From NCBI GenBank assembly GCA_958450365.1, contig CAUEEP010000876.1, positions 124,001 to 188,000 of the forward strand: a stretch of DNA of 64,000 nucleotides, read 5' to 3'. This document shows, in pieces, positions 20,761-30,674 of the stretch. Under the pieces are notes generated by a model. It was not told the DNA's origin. It searched no databases and worked only from the letters and a program-made list of their open reading frames with translations. Within the stretch, counting starts at the first letter, position 1; each line of letters opens with the position of its first letter. Source of the stretch: Mesorhabditis belari (lineage: Eukaryota; Nematoda; Chromadorea; Rhabditida; Rhabditidae). Made by a program: the position numbers and the translations under genes.

Positions 20761-21110
20761 CCTTTTGCCATTGGCAATCTAACTTTAAGCTCAAATACCT
20801 TGATGTTGGACTGTCCAATTTAAATATTCTTGGTATCATTGGATGCGCCAAGTCTTTCTCTGTCGATTCGTACAAAAACTATTTAAATCGAACAACCGAA
20901 CACCAAGATATTTGAGTTCAAAGTTAGATTGCCAATGGCAAAAGGGGCGGGGTCATTGTGGGACCTTTTGTGAGATCTCTCCCTTCCCCATTGGCAATCT
21001 AACTTTAAGCTCAAATATCTTGGTATTGGGCTATTCAATTTAAATAGTTTTTGTACGAATCGACAGAGAAAGACTTGGCGCATCCAATGATACCAAGAAC
21101 TTTTAAATTA
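20761..21110. repeat. Nested foldback repeat with three arms
   Basis: A palindrome (20761-20943) has arms starting CTTTTGCCATTGGCAATCTA. A third, inverted arm lies at 20985-21108 and includes GTACGAATCGACAGAGAAAG. The open frames across it are mirror images of each other, not genes. Confidence 0.85.
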
Positions 21111-21155
21111 TGCGTGTGTGAACATTTCAAAAAACGTTGATGAAGTCTAAAAGTC

Positions 21156-21582
21156 TATATCTCGTAGCCGTTTACGAAATTCAGCCGCTAACGAATGAGG
21201 GTATTTCCGGGCATCCAATCAAAAAGGATCCACATAAAAAATGTTCATAATACATATATTTTATAATAAATTTTTGAAATTAGCTTATTTGGCTCAGTAG
21301 AAACTTACTTTAAAAATCTACATCAAATTGGCTACAAAATGAGCTATTAGGCAAGTTTTTTGGCTGAGTGGAAAATTGTTTATAGCTATTTTAGGGCATT
21401 TTTGAACCTAAACTTTGGGGGCTCAAAAAAATTTTTCTACTCAACCAAATGAGCTAATTTCAAAAATTTATTTTAAAATATATGTATTATGAACATTTTT
21501 TATTTGGGTGACTTTTTGATTGGATGCCCGGAAATACCCTCATTCGTTAGCGGCTGAATTTCGTAAACGGCTAGGACATATA
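21156..21582. mobile_element. 427-bp foldback MITE
   Basis: The left end TATATCTCGTAGCCGTTTAC is mirrored by the right end, with only a few mismatches in the outer 90 bp (GAGGGTATTTCCGGGCATCC is shared). The centre is not palindromic. The target duplication could not be fixed; TA is possible. Confidence 0.8.
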
Positions 21583-22660
21583 CAAACTTCGAAATGTATA
21601 CAGTTTGTAGTTAAAAGGTTTTTTGAGCCAATTTTTGTTTATTTTCCTCAACCTTAGTCTTATTTTTCTGTGTCCCATAAAATTTCTTTAATTTTAAAAG
21701 ATAAATATAGATTTCAGCTATTTGAAAACCTTCTCGAAACCTGGTATCTCAAGAGATATTTCCGATAACCGAGCATATTCTTTGGGGTCACTTTCACAAT
21801 CAAATAACAAACGAAAGTATTCCAAAGAAAACTGATCCAAAAAGCTGTCCGATTGAAAGCAAGAAAAAAGGTCGGATATCGAGAATCCATCGGCTTGTTT
21901 TGAATGTGAAAAATGGACTCAAAGTATTCGTTTTTGACAGGTGAAAATTTTGCTCTTTCTTTTTATTTGAAAAAGTAGAAGACAACCTGCAGAAGCTGTA
22001 CTCTGTAACGACTAAAAAACTCAATCATTGGAATTCGATCTTTGAAAGACTAAAGAATTCCAAGTTTATGTTTTGGTGAATGGTCAGTCTGTTTTGAGTG
22101 GTGTCCTGAGTGATTATTGTGATCTTGTTTTGTCGCTATTCAACTGAATAAAGCATATATATATATATATATATATGAGTTAAGATTTAACCAATAAAGT
22201 TAAACCACACTCATGACTGAAAACTCACTATTAGCCAACAAGCCAACAATAGTTATAAGTCATATTTTACTTTTTAAAGCACCACACAGTTTCTAAAGTA
22301 GCCAAGTTAATCTCAGGTTTTAAATCATAAGATTCTCCTTCTAAAGTAGCCAAGTAATCTCAGGTTTTTGATCAATGAACAAGTGTAACAAGCGCTTTCC
22401 GAAAAGAAAGGAGTGGTGGCGTTAGAGTCGACGATTATCGCTCACGGAATGCCCTATCCAACAAATCTCAAGTTGGTTAGAATTGGCAAATAGATAAAGA
22501 AACTTAATCAATAATAAATAAAATGATAAAATATATCTACAGATACAATTTCACAAATATTGATTATTCTAAGATAAATTTTTGCGGAGATCCCGAAAAT
22601 CGTAGTTTCAGAACAATTCCAGCACTCTATGATAAAGAAAAGCAGCTTTGAAAATCAAGA
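21583..22660. other. No gene; short LINE-tail-like piece and AT microsatellite
   Basis: At 22085-22180 the text TTCAACTGAATAAAGCATATA followed by (AT)n resembles the 3' tails of LINE fragments at 43270 and 61590. The repeated words TCTAAAGTAGCCAAGTTAATC occur twice near 22290-22370. Nothing else is supported. Confidence 0.4.
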
Positions 22661-22669
22661 ATTTTGAGT

Positions 22670-23190
22670 ATGACCGAGTTGAGGACTATTTTACGGTTTC
22701 CAAGCTTTCGCAGAAGCTCAACACTCTAATCCCCCACAAGATCTCATCGTCAGCTACATTTTCCAACCTCACATCGATAGGTTCTGATAAGCGGTTCTCG
22801 AGATTTCGAGCAATTTAGGCAACGCTTAGGGTGCACTACTATTAGAGAAAATACGGTATTTGAGAGAATATGGCAGCCGATATTACGGTACTTGTCGTGG
22901 GATACCGTACTTGCGTCTAGACGTTGGGCACTGTACGTAAAACTTTCTTTAGTTTTGTACTGAGTCTTGTAGCATACCGGATTCTCTCTAATAGTAGTGC
23001 ACCCCGGCGAGCCGAGTTGGTGACTATTTTACGGCTTTCAAAGTTTTCACAGAAGCTCAACACTCTAATCCCCACAAGATCCCATCGTCAGCTACATTTT
23101 CCAACCTCACATCGATAGGTTCTGATAAGCGGTTCTCGAGATTTCGAGGAATTTAGGCGACGCTCAGGGTGCAGTAGTATTAGAGAAAAT
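22670..23190. repeat. 160-bp direct repeats around a small MITE
   Basis: A 160-bp unit with CTCATCGTCAGCTACATTTT and CGATAGGTTCTGATAAGCGG occurs at 22670-22830 and 23020-23170. Between them, 22829-23004 has terminal inverted repeats GGGTGCACTACTATTAGAGA. A partial end of the same type follows at 23168. Confidence 0.75.
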
Positions 23191-23794
23191 TCGGTAATAC
23201 AAGATAATAATGCAAGATCTCCAGGAGGAAGTCTTTTCTCATTTCCGCTAAAAACTCCCACATTCTACGGCAAGTGGAGGAGCGCTAGTAGGAAAGAAAA
23301 AATTTGAACCGAGAAATTCACAATCAAATATTCAAGACATTATTCTCAATATGTTTTTTAAAAAACTTGTTCACAATTAGCCATTGTCGTCGAAAAATAA
23401 GAGAGATATTAATTTTTTAATTGCAAAAGCTTGAGTTTTTTTGGCTAATACATGTCCAATCCGTACAGTTTCTTTAAAAATAAACATTTAGAATTTGAAG
23501 AAATTTATTCACAATATAGTAAAAGATTTCCGTCGACGATATCCTCTCCAAAAAAGCATCTCTTATAACTCGAATTCGACACACTTTTCATCAAAAATTC
23601 GTGAGATATTCGAGAAATATTTTGAAAAATAGTTGTTTTCAGTCTAAATTTTATGTTATTTGAAAGGTTTTTATATTAAAAAGTAAAATAAACTCAAAAA
23701 GTTCAATTTGAATTTTAAAGTACGATAGAAATTAGCCGAATATCTTCAAAATAACAAAGAATTTGACTATTGCTATCGTAATCCGTCTTTTATT

Positions 23795-26700
23795 TTACAC
23801 TATTCTCCAAGTGAAGATCACTCTAATGGCTATTATAATGTCTATTATCAAGAAAAAAGAGACGTAAAAGCTTCTCTTTTCACTCACAGTTTTTGCTGTC
23901 ATATTTTCCTTTCCTCCGATATCCGATCTTGCTCTATCAATTGCCGTTTTCCTGTCTCGATAATGAAAAATAGTCATTCGATTCTCCTCTACCAAATCTG
24001 TTCGATAATCTTTTCGAGCATGATCGATTGGATAATGAACATTCTGAAGAATTGGAGGCTTTTTGAAAGCTATGAAGTTTAACTTTTGATGACAAAAAGC
24101 TTCTAATGATTATTGGAATTCATTGAACTTTATCCATTTGAAAAACTTTATTCAAACAACAACCTGTGTCAGAAAGTAATGCGGTCTGACGATACATTTC
24201 GAGCCGTAGTATTGCGTTTTCCCTTCATAATAAATCTGCTCGTGGTTGTTGAGAGTAAATGGTAATTTGCTTTCACTAGAATTTTATTTAGAAATTGAAA
24301 AGTTTCATCCTTACTTTTCCACAATGTAGTCGATTTTGAGCTGTATTGCGGCCGTTTTGTCGTTGGAGAAGAACTCGGGAAGAAAAGTCAATCTACCAAA
24401 GGTAAAAAGTTTATTGGAAACACTCAGAAAGATTCAAAAGTTTGAATCACTCAAAAAGTGGTAGGCAATTCGTTGAGTTGATCTTTTTAAGTAATTCAAA
24501 CATAAGTAGCAAGTCATCAACTTGGCTATCACTTTAATTTATGGCCAACTGGTCAATTTATGACAATGGCTCACATTTCTGTGAACGGTAATTGCAAAGC
24601 AAAGCTGGAAATTGTAAAGCTTTGTCCCGCAGAGAATTCTGCGGGAAGGAGCCCTTGGATTTCTTGAATTTAACTCTGAATCTAGAGGATCTACTCCTCA
24701 CAAAAAATGAGCGTGAAACGATTTCGGAGAACAGAATCAAAAACCAAAGTTCACCTATTTGGCGGTGAAGAAAAACTTGAATTCTCATCAACTTTGATAA
24801 CAGCAAACTCATCCAAATCATGCAGAGCCACGAATTCCGTTCTGCCGATGTGCCGGAGAAGACAATCGGCTATCTAAAAAACTTGTTTCTTTGAAATATT
24901 AGTAATATTGTTTATTCAAGACACCCACCGTGAAATGTTGTCCATAATAGTATACTTTATCATCGTTGAATGGCCTCAAAAATGAAATGACTTCAAGAAA
25001 GCTGAAAGGAAATCGAATTAAATTGCATTGTTTGATAAACAAAAAGAACCCTTGATTTGAATATTTTTCCATCACCATTTTCAGTTTGGAATTCAGCGAG
25101 CCGTTTGTGTAGATGGAAATCTAAATCTTCACAATTAAAGACTAGAGGACAACGATTAAAGTAAAGTTAAAGATTAAAATGGTTCATGTTGTTCATGTTG
25201 TTCATGTTTATGTAATTGAGAAAAACGCTTAAATTTTAACCAAAAAAATCTCTATTGATTATTGTATTTTATGATGTTTTGTCTTGTCTATCGCTGGTGT
25301 GTTATCTATTAGGTTGGTAGAAAAGAAATGCGCGTTTTCGTTAAAAGTTTATTTTATTATAAAAACAAGATAAAAATACATTAATCCAAACGGTATTCCC
25401 CATCTGCATCAATGACTTGTCGCCAGCGTTCACGCAGAGAATGGATGCCCTTCTTGAAGAACTCGACCGGCTGCGACTCGAAGAAGTTGGACACCGAAAT
25501 TTGAATCTCGTCGCGGTTCTTGAACTTTTTCTCGGTCAAGGAGTGGTGCATTGATCGGAACAGATGGTAGTCGGAAGGCGCCAATTCTGGGCTGTATGGT
25601 GGATGAGGCGGGACTTCCCAGCTCATTTCTTCAATTTTCTGCTGGGTGATTTTTGCGACATGCGGCCGAGCGTTGTCGTGGAGGAGTTTTGTCGACGACG
25701 TATCCACACCTTGACGTCGCAGCGCCTGGTCCACGCGGTCCAATTGGCCTTGGTAGAGGTTCGCCGTAACTGTTTGACCCAAATCCAGAACCTCAAAGTA
25801 CACCAGGCCTTTACTGTTCTACCAAACACAAAGCATCACCTTTTTTCCGTGGATGTCCGGTTTTGGAGTCGGTTTTGGAGCTTCACCGGGGTCCAACCAC
25901 TGCCGCTTTCTTGCTGTGTTGTCGTATGGGATCCACTTCTCATCCGACGTAACAATGGAGTCGAAAAACCCACTGTTCTTGGCGCGGTGAGTGAGAATTC
26001 CGGTGATTACGATGCGTGTCGCCTTGTTTGCGTCGGATAGACTCCCGTGTTTTTGGTCTTTCAAGCTTTCGTCGCCGTCTCGGAAGCGCTGGAACCATCG
26101 TTTACACTGACTTTCGGATAGAGCATCTTCGGCAAACGCTTGAGATAGAGCGCGTTGAGCTTCAGCAGCCAATTTGCCTTGCTTAAATTCATACCACAAG
26201 CAGGCCCGCAAGCGAAATTTTTGGTCCAACATTTTCTAAACACTCTTTCCTGTAAAAAAACAAAGTAAACATAGACAAATTATATATCAAACGATGCGCA
26301 AGAACACGCTCTTTCCAATAAATAAACTATTTAAAAAATCTTTTACTGTGAATAAAATACAAATCAACAAACACGACGCTCATTTCTTTTTTACCAACCT
26401 GATAGAAAATGAAGATGAAAAATGAAATGTAATTCAAATGAAAATTATCGCTATGAAAATGCTCAAAATACCAAAAAATACCAAACAACGAAACTATTTA
26501 AACTTTTCCATTCAAATGATTCTTTATAACATAAACTCAAAGTTGATTTTTTTAAATGTTTACTAGAAAATTGAAGTCAACAACAAGTCAACAAAGCTGA
26601 CCTGTTCAACGCCCAATAATCGATTCATTTCGACGAATTCCACAAAATGTTCCGCTGTGTATTTTTCTCCGAATATTAATGGAACACAAATGGCGAAAGT

Positions 26701-28139
26701 TTGATCAAAAGAAATCGTCTTTTTCTGTTTCAAAAATTGAAAAACAAATCGCTCATTTTCAAACCGGTATTCGATAGGAGATTGGCACAATGGCTGATTT
26801 TTGAAGAGTGTCATCACAAATCGTTATTTCGTCTGAATTTTTGTTTAAGATTTATCTCCCTAACAGTCTGTACCAATACTTTCGAGAGAGATATTTTTCG
26901 GAGCTAAACAATTCAAATAGCCAACTCCACTGCCAATTTCGAGCATTTTCCCCGGTATTTTTAAACCATCTGCAAACTGAAATTGACTACTTTGAAAATT
27001 CAAATGTTTCCGATGAAAAAACAGACAAACTTGACAGGAAAAATTGGATGATTTTGTGACGGCCATCATGACACGGATTTGTGATCGGCGGATGGACTCC
27101 AGTTCTGGCAAAGTTGTTATTGAGTTTAAAATTAGTTTGGGTTTTTTGTTCTATTAAAATTTTGGTCCAGAAAAGCAATGTGGGAACAATAATTGGAAAA
27201 CGATTTTCTCGTTTTTGGCTGATGGCTAGAATGGAAAAACAAAGCTTTTCAAGAATCTTAAGCCTTTCAGTTGAAGCTGGCTGAATATTCTGCCAAAACG
27301 ACGCAAGAGATCCCAGTTTTGAAAAGAAAACGATGCTCTCTTCGCTGAAGTGAGTTTTGTTCCATATAATTTGACACAACAAGCATAAACGATGCTCTCT
27401 TTGCAATAGTTGAGAAATGAATTGAGTAAATGGTTTAAAAAGTGTCCATTGATTGAGGCTAGAGATCACTTTGTGGAGCTTGAGGTTCAAGTTCATCAAA
27501 AAGCTTCTAACCAGTTTGAATCAAGAGTAAACCGACCTGATTCTGCTTGTTCAGGCTCCTGGAAAGTATTTTTGAGGAAATGGAAAAGCCGATTCCACTG
27601 ACCTCATCGTCTGCATTTCTTTGATCAATAACAGCAGAAAATGCAAAATTTCCGATTGAGATTTCGACGAACTTCACTTCAGGACCCTAAATCATAAATG
27701 AATTTAGCAATTAGATGAAAATTTACCGTACGACTCTTTTTGATTCCTGTTAAAAGAAAACTTTTAAGTGGGAAGATTGTCGTTCTGAAAACTCGGAATG
27801 ATGTTTCGTTCAAAATGGACAAAACTTTGAGTGTAAAAGTTGTAAAAGATTAATAAAGTTTCAGGATTCTCTTCTACTGGATTACTTTTTGCTCTGAACG
27901 GGAATGACTGACTGGTTGACCTAGGAAAGCAGTGGAAAACTGCCAGCTCTTCGAAAGACGCTTCTCCAAAAGCTCGAGCTTTTTGTATGTAAATTTTGTA
28001 AATATAAGCTATGCACTCACTCGAATTCTTCAGCAAACAAAAAATAGACGAGTAAAAGCAAGGTGACGAAGAGAGTGACAAAGAAAAAACGAAAACTATT
28101 GCATTTTTGAGCATTGTTCTGGTCCAAAAGTTTGTACAT
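23795..28139 (-). CDS. GT92 (DUF23) glycosyltransferase, copy A
   Basis: Exons run from 28021-28139 (start, then a 20-residue signal anchor FFFVTLFVTLLLLVYFLF) through 27886-27920, a 20-nt microexon 27727-27746, 27603-27686 (FAFSAVIDQRN), about 27000-27110 (IRVMMAVTKSSNFSC), about 26602-26810 (AICVPLIFGEKY, EFVEMNRLLGVEQ), 25050-25120 (SIYTNGS), 24929-25001, 24755-24873 (ADCLLRHIG, LHDLDEF), 24575-24604, 24315-24392, 24164-24275 (SKCIVRPHY) to 23888-24058 (FHYRDR), perhaps read on to a stop at 23795. The exons from 27686 to 27603 and from 25120 downstream join in phase; the two approximate exons are unsure. GT92 enzymes are Golgi type II proteins; C. elegans GALT-1 adds beta-1,4-galactose to fucose. 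DLDEF would be the metal-binding DxD. Mariner M2 lies in an intron. Confidence 0.8.
25309..26402 (-). mobile_element. mariner M2, internally deleted (1094 bp)
   Basis: Terminal repeats (TTAGGTTGGTAGAAAAGAAA) and TA flanks are kept. Compared with M1 the transposase has lost about 56 residues in frame, between KHGS and LSDANK, including the WVPHKL linker. It also has a stop after MLCVW. The D of SDEKW, the D of HDNARPH and APSDYHLF remain. It cannot make a working transposase but could be mobilised in trans. It lies in an intron of GT92 copy A, and unit B lacks it. Confidence 0.92.
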
Positions 28140-28490
28140 GAAACCCGTGCCTAAAAATTAATTCCGAATATAAATTTAATGAAAATATGTTTGTTCAAGG
28201 GTGATAAGGGATGAAATTGAGATTTTTGGCAATTGAATATCGATGGAGAAAGATGGGAAAGGAAAGGGAAACGGGGCGAAGACAAAACATCCAAATTGAT
28301 TCACATCGTAGAAGGATTTTCGAGAAGCGAAAGATTTTAAAAATCATAGGCTGGGTTTTCCAACGAATCCAAGTAATCAATCACAATACAGAAACAAATC
28401 CTTATGAAACATTAATCTAAACTACCTAATGCCATAACAGGACTTCAAATTCTTAACTTAAGCATGAATCTTGAAAGTTAATGATCGTTA

Positions 28491-29390
28491 TTAGGTACTT
28501 GCAAAAGAAACTGCGAATTACTTCCGAGGACAAGTTTTTTTTTATTTGAAAGTGTGATGGTCCGGTTTAAAATGTATTATATTGTATTATGATTGCTTAT
28601 TCATTTTAATTATTTTCACAACTATTGCTACCATTAAATATTACATAATCTTAGGTCCAAGATGACGGATCACAAACTCGTGTTGCGGGCGTGTCTTCTC
28701 TATGACTTCTCTTCAAAATGAAGAAATCAGCTTCGAAGCCGCACCGGAATCTTTGTGAAGCATTCGGAGAAAACATTTTGAGTGAAAGGACTTGCCAGGA
28801 ATGGATTCGACGTTTTCGTGAAGGGGATGACAGCTTGGAAGACGAGCCTCATGGATATTGTAATTGTTATGCTGTCGGTCTTTTGGAATATGAAAGTAAT
28901 CGTTTATTTTGAATTACGAAAATCTTCAAAAACTATAACTTTTCATAATCTACGCCGAACAGCTGAAGAAACTTGATGAAATTCTACGAGAAAGAGGTGT
29001 TAATCCAAGGAGAATCCATTTACTCGCTCACAATTTCCGGGTACACACATCAAACTTGGCTCAAAACGCCATAGAAGGATTCGGCTGGAAACTTGTGCCT
29101 CGACCGCCCTGATATTACTCCCTCAGATTACCACTTGTTCCTGTCTATGCAGCACTCTCTTGCAAAACTAAAGTTTAACAATCTTGAAGAAGTCAAAATT
29201 TGGGTGCAAGACTACTTTGTGTCACGGGACCCCGAATTTTTCGAATCAGACATCCGAAGTCTACGCAAAAAATGTAAGAACATAGTTGATAATATTGAGA
29301 AATATCTTTTGGAATAAAGTTATTTTGTTATTGATTTTTGGGTTCTTCGAATGTTGGTTATAATCCGCAGTTTCTTTTGCAAGTCCCTAA
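28491..29390 (+). mobile_element. mariner M5 of a second lineage, internally deleted (900 bp)
   Basis: Terminal repeats TTAGGTACTTGCAAAAGAAA are flanked by TA. Plus-strand remnants read an N-terminal piece (ILSERTCQEWIRRFREGDDS) and a C-terminal piece (PSDYHLFLSMQHSL ... FFESDIRSLRKK). The central catalytic part is missing and frames are broken. Unit B has the matching empty site near 40314. Confidence 0.9.
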
Positions 29391-29689
29391 TATTTGGTGG
29401 AGTGACGATGCCGGTCAATAAAAGGAAATAACCGTTTTTAATGGCTGCAGTTTATGTGCAAGTCATTTTGTATCAAGGGTGATAAGGGACGGAATTGAAA
29501 TTCGATGGAGAAGGAAGGGAAAGCAAAAGGAAAACGGAGGCTGAGAGGGGTGCCAATTGGAAATGCGCTTTTTTAAACTTAACTTTCTAATTTCTATAAT
29601 TTTGGCTTTAATTATTGTTGTATAGGCCATTTTTGTACTCAACTAGCAACGAGTTGTCATTCGTCTAAAAAAGTCAAAACTTTAACGTT

Positions 29690-29765
29690 GTTGGGGGTTG
29701 AACTCATCGCCTAGAAGTCGGTTTTGAGACAAGCGCATTATCCACTCTGCCACCAATGAGGCCAC
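29690..29765 (-). pseudogene. tRNA-Leu-like sequence in unit A (degenerate)
   Basis: The minus strand reads TGGCAGAGTGGATAATGCGC (D-arm style of type II tRNAs), then GCTTGTCTCAAAACC and GAGTTCAACCCC. Four bases of the anticodon stem are missing relative to the copy at 40610-40690. It is not functional. Confidence 0.5.
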
Positions 29766-30674
29766 AAACTATTGGAAAAGTACTTATTTTATTTATACTT
29801 TATTAAGTGAAAAATGTTTTTGTGTTTTGTGAAAATCTAGCAGCTATTTTGGACAGATCAAAGTCTAGGTTAATGTTTAAAAATAAAAGTTCTACTTTAT
29901 GATTAGAGTGTGCTCTTCTCAAGAAAGCGTTAGGAAGTTTTCATTGAGAAGATTCAAGCCGATTTAACACAATCTATTAGAGAGAAATCACAAGATTATT
30001 AGTAAAAAATATTCGAAACATTTAAAATGCAAGTAATTTCTAACGCTTTTAAGAGAAAAGAGAACAGCGTTGCAGAAGAAAAGCTCTCCTAATATTCCCC
30101 CATTGATAAGACTAATTCGTCCTTTTCTTAAAATCAATAGGGGCAATCAAATCTCACTAATTGTCGAGTAATGCGTTAGAAGTCGGTTGCTTTTGAGCTT
30201 TTGAGACATATTCAAGACATTATTCTCAATCTGTTTTTTAAAAAACTTGTTCACAATTAGCCATTGTCGTCGAAAAATAAGAGAGATACTAATTTTTTAA
30301 TTGCAAAAGCTTGAGTTTTTTTGGCTAATACATGTCCAATCCGTACAGTTTCTTTAAAAATAAACATTTAGAATTTGAAGAAATTTATTCACAATATAGT
30401 AAAAGATTTCCGTCGACGATATCCTCTCCAAAAAAGCATCTCTTATAACTCGAATTCGACACACTTTTCATCAAAAATTCGTGAGATATTCGAGAAATAT
30501 TTTGAAAAATAGTTGTTTTCAGTCTAAATTTTATGTTATTTGAAAGGTTTTTATATTAAAAAGTAAAATAAACTCAAAAAGTTCAATTTGAATTTTAAAG
30601 TACGATAGAAATTAGCCGAATATCTTCAAAATAACAAAGAATTTGACTATTGCTATCGTAATCCGTCTTTTATT

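Larger units (their letters stand above)
23325..30158. repeat. Tandem duplication unit A (about 6.8 kb)
   Basis: Homology to unit B begins at ATTCAAGACATTATTCTCAAT and ends near GGGCAATCAAATCT. It carries GT92 gene copy A, an internally deleted mariner (M2), a second mariner lineage (M5) and a tRNA-like piece. The two units are in direct orientation with only about 45 bp between them. Confidence 0.92.

Noticed and set aside
20580..21083. Matching open frames beginning MRQVFLCRFVQKLF on both strands
   Set aside because: They are the two arms of a foldback repeat read in opposite directions.
28211..28420. Basic open frame of 69 codons (and its copy at 40036-40245) upstream of each GT92 gene
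   Set aside because: The copies differ freely in sense positions, there is no splice or start context, and the composition is low-complexity Arg/Lys.
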